DNA of 64,000 nt from Ruminococcus bovis (GTDB taxonomy: Bacteria; Bacillota; Clostridia; Oscillospirales; Acutalibacteraceae): contig NZ_CP039381.1 of NCBI RefSeq assembly GCF_005601135.1, positions 803,941-867,940 of the forward strand, read 5' to 3'. Numbering within the stretch: position 1 is the stretch's first letter; the number at the start of each line of letters is the position of its first letter. Positions 34,210 to 43,392 of this stretch are shown here, piece after piece. Under the pieces are notes generated by a model that saw only the letters and a program-made list of their open reading frames with translations, did no database searches and was not told the DNA's origin. The position numbers and the translations under genes are program-made.

Positions 34210-34210
34210 G

Positions 34211-34873
34211 TTACTTAATTTTCTTTATTCCAACAATTTCTTCCCCATCAAATTGATAAATCAAATCCAAAGACTTACTGCCCTTATCATAATGATACAG
34301 TTCACAAGGATACCACCAATTTGTATTAAGTTCAAGATAAACATAATAGTCACCGTTGTCATTAAATATTTTCATATTAATTTTATTATGTTTTTCCTTT
34401 TCAACTGCATCAAGAATATCATCCAGTACAGGTGTTATTTCTACTGTCTTTCCATTTTCGTCAGATAATTTACTTGGTGGTACAGGTTCATCATCATTAT
34501 AGGAAGTAAAATAGCTATAAGAATATATCTCAGCATTATCTATTTCAAAAGGTTCTATTGTTTTTAAGTCAACATCAGTGTCAAGAAGATTATCTATAGG
34601 GTCTTTTGAAGAGTAAATTCTGTAATAATTTTTCTCAATTGACTTATTCTTTATAACATCACTTTTCAAAATATCAATATCATATTTACTAAGTACATCA
34701 CCTTTATCTACAGTCACCACATCAATAATAGGTGTTTTGGTAAAAAAATCTATTACATCACTAACTGTAAAAAAAGCAAAGAAAGGAAGATAAAATCTCA
34801 TAATTAAAATTATAACTATCAGTACCCAAGCACCTATGCTTATTAATATAGCTTTACCTTTGCTACTTTTCAT
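34211..34873 (-). CDS. Membrane-anchored protein of unknown function
   Basis: 220 residues from the ATG at 34873 (GAGGTG 6 nt upstream; an earlier in-frame GTG is part of that RBS). A basic N-terminus and a membrane helix (about 8-30, with a second hydrophobic patch to about 42) are followed by an acidic soluble domain of about 175 residues, rich in Asp, Lys and Tyr, presumably extracytoplasmic ('YYVYLELNTNWWYPCELYHYD'). I recognise no family. It is convergent with pnp. Confidence 0.7.
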   Translation of the reverse strand: MKSSKGKAILISIGAWVLIVIILIMRFYLPFFAFFTVSDVIDFFTKTPIIDVVTVDKGDVLSKYDIDILKSDVIKNKSIEKNYYRIYSSKDPIDNLLDTDVDLKTIEPFEIDNAEIYSYSYFTSYNDDEPVPPSKLSDENGKTVEITPVLDDILDAVEKEKHNKINMKIFNDNGDYYVYLELNTNWWYPCELYHYDKGSKSLDLIYQFDGEEIVGIKKIK

Positions 34874-34976
34874 AAAATGCACCTCATTCTATAGAAAAAC
34901 TATTTTCTTTAGCTAAAGTATATTCCACAAAATCACAAATGTCAATAATAATTTATTGAATTACGATAAATAATTA

Positions 34977-35005
34977 TTGACTTATAGGATAGTAGTTGTT
35001 ATAAT
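34977..35005 (+). promoter_or_regulatory. Promoter of the DUF2975/XRE pair
   Basis: TTGACT (34977-34982), 17-nt spacer, TATAAT (35000-35005). Confidence 0.85.
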
Positions 35006-35040
35006 ATATGTGTAATAAAATATGATTTTGTGGTGATTTT

Positions 35041-35517
35041 ATGACAAGCAAAAATTTATCTAACCTTATGAAAGTTATAATTATAATCTTCGGTATATGT
35101 GGTATAGTCCTTTATGGCATTACTGTTTTCAAAGGTTTTGACTTTATAAACGGCTATCCACTTAACACAACAGAAAATTTACCTTGGATGATTTTTCTCC
35201 TTATTACCGGTATTCCATGCTATGCAGTTTTATATCATGGTTGGAGAATTGCTAATACAATTTCAACAGATGGTGCTTTTTGCAAGGATAATTCCAGAAG
35301 GCTTAAAGTTATAGGTATTTTGGCATTAATCACATCAGTATGTCACTTTATCGGTGACACAACTTTTCTGTTACTAGGCACAATCAATACTCCACTATAC
35401 CTATGTGAGATTTTAATATTTGTTATTGGCATAGCCATTGCTATTACTTCATTTATTCTTTCATATCTCACAAGTAAGGCAACAACAATTAAAGAAGAAA
35501 ATGACCTAACAATATAA
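35041..35517 (+). CDS. DUF2975-type four-TM membrane protein (YoaS-like)
   Basis: 158 residues with four predicted membrane helices (about 9-30, 48-68, 86-108, 118-142) and a short polar C-terminus. The size, topology, 'GWRIANTISTDGAFCKDNSRRLK' type loop and pairing with a tiny YozG-like XRE protein 12 bp downstream match the DUF2975 family. Function unknown. In Bacillus the same two-gene unit (yoaS-yozG) is found; a membrane sensor controlling a small DNA-binding protein is one idea. Confidence 0.75.
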   Translation: MTSKNLSNLMKVIIIIFGICGIVLYGITVFKGFDFINGYPLNTTENLPWMIFLLITGIPCYAVLYHGWRIANTISTDGAFCKDNSRRLKVIGILALITSVCHFIGDTTFLLLGTINTPLYLCEILIFVIGIAIAITSFILSYLTSKATTIKEENDLTI

Positions 35518-35529
35518 GGAGAATATAAA

Positions 35530-35748
35530 ATGGATGGAGAAATAATTTTTAACATAGATGTTATGTTGGCTAAAAGGAAAATGAGTGTTACTGAACTTGC
35601 CAACAAAGTAGGAATAACTATAGCCAACATATCTGTACTGAAAAACGGCAAGGCTAAAGCAATTCGAGTTAGCACCTTAGCAAAGTTATGTGAGGCACTT
35701 GACTGTCAACCGGCAGATTTATTGGAATATAGAAAAACTGAAAAATGA
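35530..35748 (+). CDS. Small XRE/YozG-like DNA-binding protein
   Basis: 72 residues, almost entirely a Cro/CI helix-turn-helix ('MSVTELANKVGITIANISVLKNGKAKAIR', 'LAKLCEALDCQPADLLEY'). The 'ITIANISVLKNGKAKAIRV' stretch is typical of the YozG group that accompanies DUF2975 proteins. RBS AAGGAG lies before the ATG and within the same transcript as the membrane protein. Confidence 0.85.
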   Translation: MDGEIIFNIDVMLAKRKMSVTELANKVGITIANISVLKNGKAKAIRVSTLAKLCEALDCQPADLLEYRKTEK

Positions 35749-35758
35749 CAAAAAATTT

Positions 35759-35775
35759 CCCTCTCATTGAGAGGG
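35759..35775. terminator. Short bidirectional terminator between convergent genes
   Basis: CCCTCTC-ATT-GAGAGGG with A/T-runs on both sides. Confidence 0.6.
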
Positions 35776-35793
35776 GATTTGTAATTATAAACT

Positions 35794-36189
35794 TTAATTT
35801 ACACAAATACTATCCTTTATTTTTTCATAAGTCTTTTCACCGATACCGTAAACCTTTACAATATCTCCTTTATCCTTAAATGCACCATACTTTTCTCTAT
35901 AATTTACAATTGCTTTAGCTTTAGTTTCACCAATCATTCTTATAGTGCAAAGCTCCTGTACCGATGCAGTATTTATATTTACAATTACTTTTTGGGTAGT
36001 TGTATAGGTCTTTTTATTCACATTTTGGTTGTAATATGTGGAAAACTCAGTTGTAGCAGTAGCATTAATATTTTCAGTTTTTACTGTATGAGGTACAAAG
36101 TCAAAGAACACATTGACCAAAACAAGAACTGTAGCAAAGATAATTCCAACTATTACAATTAATTTTTCGGGAGATAACTTTTTCTTCAT
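35794..36189 (-). CDS. ComEA-like helix-hairpin-helix protein
   Basis: 131 residues from the ATG at 36189 (GGTG upstream). A membrane anchor (about 10-30) is followed by a Thr/Asn-rich linker and a C-terminal helix-hairpin-helix DNA-binding domain ('VNINTASVQELCTIRMIGETKAKAIVNYRE' and 'GDIVKVYGIGEKTYEKI'). This is the ComEA layout; ComEA binds incoming DNA outside the membrane during transformation. No comEC or other competence genes are next to it, so a role in DNA uptake is inferred from the domain. Confidence 0.85.
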   Translation of the reverse strand: MKKKLSPEKLIVIVGIIFATVLVLVNVFFDFVPHTVKTENINATATTEFSTYYNQNVNKKTYTTTQKVIVNINTASVQELCTIRMIGETKAKAIVNYREKYGAFKDKGDIVKVYGIGEKTYEKIKDSICVN

Positions 36190-36293
36190 AAAAATCACCA
36201 ATATAATTATACACTGCACCAAAAATTAATACAATTAATTAATTGACTTAATATGTGAAAAGATATAAAATTAAATGAGAATGGAGTGGAGTT

Positions 36294-37424
36294 ATGACCA
36301 ACAAATCAAAATATTTTATATCTATAATGTTCCTTGCCTTTATCGGGGTATTTGCTATACTATTTTGGGTTGTACCTAAAAGTGACTTTAGCCCAAAAGA
36401 AAAAAGATACTTACAGACTTTTCCGGAAGTTTCAGCCACAACATTAACCGATGGTTCTTTTGAATCTAAGTTTGAGGACTACATAAACGACCATATGGTT
36501 ATGCGTGATGCATTTATGGGTATCAACAGTTACTCTAACTTGATTGTACTTAACAACGGCAGTGATGGTGTTTATAAGTGCAAAAACGGCTACTTAATCA
36601 ACAAACCTGCTACTAATGAAAGGCTTGACCTTAACCTTTCTGTTGTATCTGATTTTCAGCAAAAGACAGGCATTGATACTTCTCTGATGATTGTACCGTC
36701 AACAGGTTACATAATGGATAATGTGCTACCACATATTCACGAAAAGTACAATGATGATGAATATTTCAGCACAATAAACAAGTATTGCAGTGAGAATAAT
36801 CTTTCTAATATTGACCTTAGAAACACTTTTAATGCCAACAAGGATAATACTCAGATTTACTACAAAACAGACCACCATTGGACTACTAAGGGTGCTTATT
36901 TAGCTTATAATCAGCTATGCAGTAAATGGAATATTAAACCTGCAACTAGGGACAAGTTCACTATTCAAACTGCCAATGACTTCCTAGGCACAACATACAA
37001 CACATCAGGTTTTTGGCTAAACGAAAGTGATACTATCGAGATTTGGAACAATCTTAACAACAAGTCAACTTGCAGTATTACTGCAAACGGTATCACAACA
37101 AAGTACAATTCAATGTACTTTACTGACCAGCTAAAGGGTGCTGACAAATATGCAGTATTTCTAAACGGCAACAACCCTATTACTACAATTAAGAATCCTG
37201 ATTGTAAAAACAACAAAAAGCTACTAATCATCAAAGATAGCTTTAGTCATTGTTTAGCACCATTCCTTAGTGAAAACTTTAGTGAAGTTACTTTGGTTGA
37301 TATGAGATATTACAAGAAATCTGTCAGTGAAGAAATCTGTTCAAAGACTAAATTTGACAAAGTTTTAGTTTGTATGGAACTTGACAACTTCCTAGCTGAC
37401 AAGGACTTTGCATTCCTTGAATGA
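36294..37424 (+). CDS. DHHW-family surface protein (SGNH hydrolase/AlgX-like), paralogue 1
   Basis: 376 residues. A signal anchor (about 8-28) is followed by an extracellular domain with 'FEDYINDHMVMRDAFMG' near the start, 'TDHHWTTKGAYLAY' (about 193-206) and 'LLIIKDSFSHCLAPFL' (about 310). The DHHW motif plus a later Asp-Ser-Phe are features of AlgJ/AlgX-like SGNH proteins, which move acetyl groups on exopolysaccharides; catalysis here is not proven. A second, diverged DHHW protein lies 2.3 kb away on the other strand, past repeat island C. RBS GGAGTGGAG precedes the ATG. Confidence 0.83.
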   Translation: MTNKSKYFISIMFLAFIGVFAILFWVVPKSDFSPKEKRYLQTFPEVSATTLTDGSFESKFEDYINDHMVMRDAFMGINSYSNLIVLNNGSDGVYKCKNGYLINKPATNERLDLNLSVVSDFQQKTGIDTSLMIVPSTGYIMDNVLPHIHEKYNDDEYFSTINKYCSENNLSNIDLRNTFNANKDNTQIYYKTDHHWTTKGAYLAYNQLCSKWNIKPATRDKFTIQTANDFLGTTYNTSGFWLNESDTIEIWNNLNNKSTCSITANGITTKYNSMYFTDQLKGADKYAVFLNGNNPITTIKNPDCKNNKKLLIIKDSFSHCLAPFLSENFSEVTLVDMRYYKKSVSEEICSKTKFDKVLVCMELDNFLADKDFAFLE

Positions 37425-37465
37425 TTTTATTTTAAGTGAATTTCAACTTAATAACCACATAATTA

Positions 37466-37499
37466 AACGGCTATAATCACAAGTTATAGCCGTTATTTT
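37466..37499 (+). terminator. Terminator of DHHW paralogue 1
   Basis: AACGGCTATAA/TTATAGCCGTT (11 bp) with a 7-nt loop, followed by ATTTTTAT. Confidence 0.85.
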
Positions 37500-37989
37500 T
37501 ATGAAAATTTTCTTATGAAAATGCAATAATTGCATTGAGATGATTGTATTATCAGCCTACAATTATATGTATATATTTAAAGCAATTGCACCTATTTCTT
37601 GATTTTTCATTATATATAATCGGAATAATTACACCAATTATTGGTTTTCATTACATTTACTAAAGTTAAATTCTTCAACACCCATCACCCAATTATTTAT
37701 TAATTTTCTAACATTCAATTTAATTTCCGTAGGATAGATTTTATCTAGTTTTTTCCGGATAATTATTTTTTTACAAACAGTCAAAACACATTAAAAACCC
37801 AAACAGAACCCAATCACTTCCCAATCAAAACCCAACAATATAATAAATTAAATAAATAAAATAAATTAATAAATCAAAGACTGTGAGGCAAAAGTCCCTT
37901 TTGCTCCCTCTCGGTCTGCTTGATATTTTTCTTTGTAGTTTTAAGTTATTAATTTTCTTTTTATGTTGGTTATGAAATAAGGTTAGTTA
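37500..37989. other. Gene-free AT-rich stretch
   Basis: No open frame, RNA gene or clear promoter was recognised. Its middle (about 37770-37880) is almost free of G on the plus strand. It may be decayed sequence or part of island C. Confidence 0.5.
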
Positions 37990-38760
37990 TATAAATTAGG
38001 GTTTGTGGTGCTATTTGATAGTTTCAGTTAATATGGAATTGTAAATGAATTTACAATTCCAATCACTCCTTCCGTCACCATTCGGTGACACCTCCCTCAG
38101 CGAGGGAGGCAGACACAGTTTGTACAAATCTAAAAAACTAGTACACAAATTTTTTAAATAGTACAGACTAATAAATAATTAAAATTATAGTAAAGACAAA
38201 GGCTCCCTCGCTGAGGGAGCTGTCGATTGTAAATTGACGGTACGGCAATTTACCTTTTATAAATCGACTGAAGGAGTGATTGATATTTTAAACTTGTTTA
38301 AAATATCATCATAGCTGAAACTTTCCTCTATTTCTAACTATAAAATATAAGAAAAATTATGAGTTACAGGTGTAGGGGACATCATTGATGTCCCGTTACA
38401 AACTAACCTTTATATAGGTACTTTGCCCTATATGGTAAGTTATAATTTTTAGTTTCTACATAGGACTAAGTTACATAAAACATTTTACTATTAAACGGGC
38501 GAACACTGTTCGCCCCTACAACTGTGAGCCATAATATGATATAAAAATCGGTACTGTTTATGCTACAAAATATTGTTATATTATTAATTGTGCAATCACA
38601 TAATTTACAGTTTATACAAGCACATAGTTTACATTTTTTATAATACAACATCTCCACAAACCCAAATTTATCATTCTCACCTTTACCAACAGACAAAATT
38701 GAAAAACCCAAATTTGCAAAATTAATTTATCGTAACGCAGAAACAAAATTAAAAAACTAA
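37990..38760. repeat. Repeat island C: composite of nested hairpin elements
   Basis: Left flank AAATTAGGGTTTGTGGTG; then GGAATTGTAAA/TTTACAATTCC palindrome, element 1 (38064-38278), a GATATTTTAAAC palindrome, the conserved linker, element 2 (about 38369-38530; ends TGTAGGGGACATC and GCGAACACTGTTCG-CCCCTACA), and an inverted right flank (ACAGACAAAATTGAAAAACCC at 38690-38710). It lies between converging genes. The order element 1-linker-element 2 is as in island A, but element 1 is inverted relative to A. Confidence 0.8.
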
Positions 38761-38786
38761 TTTATCAAATAAAAGGGTAAAAAAAT

Positions 38787-38805
38787 AGGCGTACAATGTA
38801 CGCCT
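38787..38805 (-). terminator. Probable terminator of the DHHW2-Nudix operon
   Basis: AGGCGTACA/TGTACGCCT (9 bp, 1-nt loop); on the minus strand ATTTTTTACC follows. It lies about 160 bp after the Nudix stop codon. Confidence 0.6.
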
Positions 38806-38962
38806 TAGAATTTTAGTTATTTATCTTTATTGGACTAAATTGAATTAAATTCTATTCTTGATTTATCAATTATATCTACAAGTTAATTTTTTATTATCGG
38901 CTATTTTATCCACTAACCGATAAAACCCAAATTTATAAAATCAACACACCACTTACTAAAAA

Positions 38963-39652
38963 TCACTTTGACTGATTAATAAGAAGTTCGGCTTTATCAA
39001 TTACACGCAAGTCATTTTCGTAGGTACAATTCTTTCTTGCTTGTTGAATATCAACCCAAATATGACTGTCGATTTCTTCCGGTTGGTCAACAACATCATC
39101 TGTAAAGGCTTGTGCTAAGAAAAAGACAACTCTCTTCTTAATATTACCAAATGGGCAATAGTCACTAACCTCTCTAAAGCCGTCAATAATCTTAACATCA
39201 AGGTTTGTTTCTTCCTTGATTTCACGAATAGCAGTAGCTTTTTCGGACTCATTAAGTTCCATATGACCTTTTGGAAAACTCCAATAACGGCCATTGTGGT
39301 TCTTAACCAATAGTATTCTGACACCTTGTTTATTACGGTAGAAAATCAATGCTCCACAACTTTTTTCGTAAAGGCAGTTAATGTTACTAATCTCAACACT
39401 ACTTGATTTGCTGATAATATCAAGAATCTGTGGTTCATAGTAAATCTCTCTATCCGGTGCAACAATGGCTCTTTGTTCGTTATTCTTTAGGGTAATAATG
39501 GCGATAACTTGACCTGACACTACAAATTCAACTTCGTTCTTTGAAAGTACAAATGCCTTTACATTATCACCTTTTTCATCGGTAAAGTAACCACTATACA
39601 AACCATCTGTTAGTTGTCCAAATAAATTTACGCTTACCTTTCTTCCAAGCAC
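38963..39652 (-). CDS. Nudix hydrolase with inorganic-pyrophosphatase-like N-terminus
   Basis: 229 residues from GTG at 39652, because AAGGAGGTG lies 6 nt upstream, inside any longer frame. The N-terminal 85 residues ('GYFTDEKGDNVKAFVLS', 'VVSGQVIAIITLKNNEQRAIVAP') resemble part of the family I pyrophosphatase fold found in some Firmicute proteins. Residues about 100-225 are a Nudix domain with box GHMELNESEKATAIREIKEE, whose catalytic Glu residues (REIKEE) are present. Substrates of this type are dinucleoside polyphosphates or other nucleotide derivatives. It is cotranscribed after DHHW paralogue 2, 30 bp apart. Confidence 0.83.
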   Translation of the reverse strand: MLGRKVSVNLFGQLTDGLYSGYFTDEKGDNVKAFVLSKNEVEFVVSGQVIAIITLKNNEQRAIVAPDREIYYEPQILDIISKSSSVEISNINCLYEKSCGALIFYRNKQGVRILLVKNHNGRYWSFPKGHMELNESEKATAIREIKEETNLDVKIIDGFREVSDYCPFGNIKKRVVFFLAQAFTDDVVDQPEEIDSHIWVDIQQARKNCTYENDLRVIDKAELLINQSK

Positions 39653-39682
39653 TGATTTCACCTCCTTAAAAAACAAAGTATC

Positions 39683-40981
39683 TTATTTACCGATAACAGT
39701 TTCCATATCGGCAATTCTGTCAGCAGAGTTAGCCGACATTACATTGTTCATAAACAGAACTTCTGTAATTCCGTTGTCCTCACAATATTTCTTCAAATCG
39801 GTAACACCACAACTCCTCATATCAAGAACATGGATTTCGCTATAGTTAGCTGATAGATACGGAACGAATGCATTACCGAAACTTTCCTTAACAACTGCAA
39901 TCTTTTTATTTGTACCACACTGAGAATTAATAATAAACTTAGGCTGGTCACCGTTAATAAATACACCGTATGTGTTTTCACCTGATGTTTCATTTTCGTA
40001 GTAAATGTCAGCATCCTGTGGTTCACCGTTAGGGTCGGCATATAGTTTACAAGTTGTGTCATATGGTAAATCATAATAATAAACAGTATCTGTCAGACCT
40101 GAACCATATGTGTGGAATGAACCTGTAAAGCCCTCAATCTTGTGTGTACCTTCTTCTGAAATTGTCATTGGCTTTTGGTTTGTTTGTTCACAGAATGCTG
40201 TGTATGCATAATATGCACCAAGACCTGTCCAATGGTGATCGGAATTAAAGTAGCAATATTCACTATTATGTTTTGCTAATGTATTATAAATATTAATTGG
40301 CTGAGCTTTGTCAAACTTACTGTAAGCATTCTTAATGTTGTCAGCTTCAGAAGTTGCACCGGCTTCACTCTGTAATCTTTCAGGTAGATTCATTTCTGTA
40401 TGAAGTGGAATCATCATACTGTATACCTTAATGCTGTCACCCAGCTTTTCGGTAGCTTTGTTAATAACATCTGAGTACATATCACTTCTGTCAGCAGATG
40501 CACCAAAGATTTCATAAGCTGAGTCTTTCCATAAATAAACTGCACCGTTTACTGAGCTAAATGTACCACTACTGTTGTCATCCTTAATACTAGGTGTAAC
40601 AAATTGAAGTGGATCACTGTCATCAATATTACTTGAAGTAGCCTTTGAAGAACTGCTTGTCTTGCTTACTTTAGAACTTTCAACTGTCTTAAATCCACCT
40701 GTTTGAGTATCCTTATTACTGTTTACACAACTTTTGATACCTGTGCAAATAAATATAACAATTGTCACTACGATTGCAATAAGCACAATACCGGAAACAA
40801 TAAGTTTAATTCTGTTGTTTCTTCTTCTACGCTTAGCTTCTCTTTTTCTTGCTCTGTCTCTTCTTCTTTTAGCACTGCTTTCTAAATCTACTTCACCGTA
40901 TTTATCAGCAAATTGTTTATAAAAATCGTCACTATAAGAACGAGTTACATTGTCTTCATCAGAGTATCTTTTACTTGACAT
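39683..40981 (-). CDS. DHHW-family surface protein, paralogue 2
   Basis: 432 residues from the ATG at 40981, chosen for GGAGAG 7 nt upstream; earlier in-frame Met codons lack an RBS. An acidic then very Arg/Lys-rich cytoplasmic N-terminus ('AKRRRDRARKREAKRRRRNN') precedes a membrane helix (about 62-85), a Ser/Thr-rich linker, and an extracellular domain with 'FNSDHHWTGLGAYYAY' and 'IAVVKESFGNAFVPYL'. Domain organisation parallels paralogue 1, with Glu-Ser-Phe in place of Asp-Ser-Phe. Probably a surface-polymer modifying enzyme; the acceptor is unknown. Confidence 0.83.
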   Translation of the reverse strand: MSSKRYSDEDNVTRSYSDDFYKQFADKYGEVDLESSAKRRRDRARKREAKRRRRNNRIKLIVSGIVLIAIVVTIVIFICTGIKSCVNSNKDTQTGGFKTVESSKVSKTSSSSKATSSNIDDSDPLQFVTPSIKDDNSSGTFSSVNGAVYLWKDSAYEIFGASADRSDMYSDVINKATEKLGDSIKVYSMMIPLHTEMNLPERLQSEAGATSEADNIKNAYSKFDKAQPINIYNTLAKHNSEYCYFNSDHHWTGLGAYYAYTAFCEQTNQKPMTISEEGTHKIEGFTGSFHTYGSGLTDTVYYYDLPYDTTCKLYADPNGEPQDADIYYENETSGENTYGVFINGDQPKFIINSQCGTNKKIAVVKESFGNAFVPYLSANYSEIHVLDMRSCGVTDLKKYCEDNGITEVLFMNNVMSANSADRIADMETVIGK

Positions 40982-41116
40982 ATTATTCTCTCCGTTTTGC
41001 TCATATTTCATATAAATAATATCCCATAGATAGGTAACATAATTATAATACAAAATCAACATAATTACAACAGAAAATACGATAATTTGCAAAACATATT
41101 ATAGAAACCTAGATTG

Positions 41117-41145
41117 TTGCACTTTTCACAATAATATGATAGAAT
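41117..41145 (+). promoter_or_regulatory. Promoter of the aminotransferase-trpS operon
   Basis: TTGCAC (41117-41122), 17-nt spacer, TAGAAT (41140-41145). No T-box is seen in the 30-nt leader. Confidence 0.7.
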
Positions 41146-41175
41146 AATTCTATATAAATAAAGGTGGTAAAACTT

Positions 41176-42369
41176 ATGGAATACTCTTTCAGCGACAGAG
41201 TTCAGGCACTAAAGCCATCTGCCATTCGAGAAATTTTTAAATATGCTGCTGATCCTGAGGTTGTATCTTTATCAGCAGGTAATCCCAGTCCTGAGGCTTT
41301 TCCTATTGAAGAAATCAAGGAAATATCTTCAAGATTATTAGAAGAAAACCCAATCGGTGTTTTACAGTACAGTGTTACCGAGGGTTATCCTCAGCTAAGA
41401 GAAACACTAAAGGAATATATGAAAAGTCACCACAATGTCGGCAAAGACTTTGATGATATTTTAATCACAACAGGTGCACAACAGATTATGGATTTAGCTA
41501 CAAAGTCCCTTGTAAATGAGGGTGATGTGGTTATTACAGAAGCACCTTCATTTATCGGTTCATTAAACACATTTAGAAGTTATAACGCAAAACTTGTAGG
41601 TGTAAAGATTGATGATGACGGTATGAATATGGAAGAGCTCGAAAAAGCTCTGCAAACACACAAAAACGCAAGATTTATCTACACTATTCCTAATTTTCAG
41701 AACCCATCAGGCATTACAATGAGTCTTGAGAAAAGAAAGAAAATGTATGAACTTGCTAAAAAATATAATGTGCTTATTCTGGAGGACAACCCATACGGTG
41801 ACCTTAGATACAGTGGTGAGTACATTCCTTGTATCAAAAGCTTTGATGATGAGGGTATTGTGCTTTATGCCGGTTCAATGAGTAAGGTTATCTCTCCGGG
41901 AATTAGAGTTGCTTATGTTATTGCACCTAAGCCTATTTTCCAGAAGATGGTTGTCTGCAAACAAGGTAATGATGTTCATACAAACATTTGGTCACAGATG
42001 GTTTGTAACGAACTGATGACAAAGTATGACTTTGACGCTCACCTTGAAAAGCTAAGAAACCTATACAGAAAAAAAGCACAGTTTATGATGGACCTTATGG
42101 ACAAATATCTTGTACCAATGGGCATTACTTATGCAAAAATTACCGGTGGATTATTCACAATGTGTACTTTGCCGGATTATGTAGATATGCAAGAATTTTG
42201 TAAAGACGCAATCAAAAACAAAGTTTGTGTTGTTCCCGGAAACGCTTTCCTAACTGACGAAAGTGAAGAATGTCACACCTTTAGAGTGAACTTCTCAACA
42301 CCTACTGATGAACAGTTGGAAAAGGGAATTAAACTACTTGCAAAAACTGCTGAAAATTATATTAAGTGA
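41176..42369 (+). CDS. PLP-dependent aminotransferase, class I/II (2-aminoadipate/aromatic type)
   Basis: 397 residues from the ATG at 41176 (AAAGGTGG 8 nt upstream; a GTG four codons earlier lies within that RBS). Fold type I features: 'LQYSVTEGYPQLRETL', 'ITTGAQQIMDL', 'PNFQNPSGITM', 'EDNPYGDLRY' and 'AGSMSKVISPGIRVAY' with the PLP Lys. This matches the MocR-domain/LysN-like aminotransferases that act on aromatic, branched or 2-aminoadipate substrates. Lying 11 bp before trpS, it may handle an aromatic amino acid, but the substrate is not readable. Confidence 0.88.
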   Translation: MEYSFSDRVQALKPSAIREIFKYAADPEVVSLSAGNPSPEAFPIEEIKEISSRLLEENPIGVLQYSVTEGYPQLRETLKEYMKSHHNVGKDFDDILITTGAQQIMDLATKSLVNEGDVVITEAPSFIGSLNTFRSYNAKLVGVKIDDDGMNMEELEKALQTHKNARFIYTIPNFQNPSGITMSLEKRKKMYELAKKYNVLILEDNPYGDLRYSGEYIPCIKSFDDEGIVLYAGSMSKVISPGIRVAYVIAPKPIFQKMVVCKQGNDVHTNIWSQMVCNELMTKYDFDAHLEKLRNLYRKKAQFMMDLMDKYLVPMGITYAKITGGLFTMCTLPDYVDMQEFCKDAIKNKVCVVPGNAFLTDESEECHTFRVNFSTPTDEQLEKGIKLLAKTAENYIK

Positions 42370-42380
42370 GGTAAAATAAA

Positions 42381-43376
42381 ATGGGAGAAAAGAAACCTAT
42401 TGTTTTAAGTGCTATTCAGCCAAGTGGCTCAATGACTCTTGGTAACTATCTTGGAGCAATTAAGAATTGGATTACAATGCAGGACGAATACTTCTGCTTT
42501 TATGCTCTTGCTGACCTACACACAATTACAGTAAGACAAGACCCTAAAGAAATGAGAAAGCATATTCTTGATATGTACGCATTGCTTTTAGCTTGTGGCA
42601 TTGACCCTGAGAAAAGTGTTTTCTTCATTCAGAGCCATGTAACAACTCATGCACAGTTAGCTTGGATTCTAAACTGCTATACACAGTTCGGTGAACTTTC
42701 AAGAATGACACAGTTTAAGGATAAAAGCCGTAAACACGCTGACAACATTAACGCAGGTCTGTTTACTTACCCTGCACTAATGGCTGCCGATATTCTACTT
42801 TATCAGGCAGACAAAGTTCCTGTTGGTGCTGACCAGATGCAACATCTTGAAATCACTCGTGATATTGCAACAAGATTTAATGGTCTATACGGCAATGTAT
42901 TTAAGATTCCTGAGGGCTTTGTACCTAAGAACGGTGCAAGAGTTATGTCACTACAAAACCCATCAAGCAAGATGAGTAAAAGTGATGAAAATGTTAATGG
43001 TTGTGTATATATGCTTGATAAGCCTGAAACTATTATGAAGAAGTTTAAGAGAGCTATCACAGACACAGACACTAAGGTTTACTTTAGCGAAGATAAGCCG
43101 GGTATCAGCAACCTAATGACAATTTACGGTGCAGTTACAGGCAAAACAATGGAACAGATTGAAAAGGAATTTGACGGTAAAGGCTACGGTGACTTTAAGA
43201 CTGCTGTAGGTGAAGCAGTTGTTGAACACCTAAGACCAATCCAAGATGAATACAACAGAATTATCAAGGATAGAGCATATATGGAAGAAACATGGAAAAA
43301 GGCAGATGCCTTTGCTCAGAACTTCAGCCAAAGAACTCTTGACAAGGTAATGAAGAAAATCGGTTACATTAAATAA
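42381..43376 (+). CDS. trpS: Tryptophanyl-tRNA synthetase
   Basis: 331 residues, the normal length. Class Ic signatures: 'SGSMTLGNYLGAIKNW' (HIGH-type motif), 'GADQMQHLEITRDIA', and 'SSKMSKSDENV' (KMSKS). It charges tRNA-Trp. It is cotranscribed with the upstream aminotransferase gene and ends in a strong terminator. Uncharged tRNA-Trp is the ligand of the T-box before the trp operon at 58.5 kb. Confidence 0.97.
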   Translation: MGEKKPIVLSAIQPSGSMTLGNYLGAIKNWITMQDEYFCFYALADLHTITVRQDPKEMRKHILDMYALLLACGIDPEKSVFFIQSHVTTHAQLAWILNCYTQFGELSRMTQFKDKSRKHADNINAGLFTYPALMAADILLYQADKVPVGADQMQHLEITRDIATRFNGLYGNVFKIPEGFVPKNGARVMSLQNPSSKMSKSDENVNGCVYMLDKPETIMKKFKRAITDTDTKVYFSEDKPGISNLMTIYGAVTGKTMEQIEKEFDGKGYGDFKTAVGEAVVEHLRPIQDEYNRIIKDRAYMEETWKKADAFAQNFSQRTLDKVMKKIGYIK

Positions 43377-43392
43377 TCAACATAAAATTATG

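Noticed and set aside
38466..38711. 81-codon minus-strand frame in island C
   Set aside because: Lies across element 2 and flank repeats; Cys/Asn/Ile-rich random-looking translation and no RBS.
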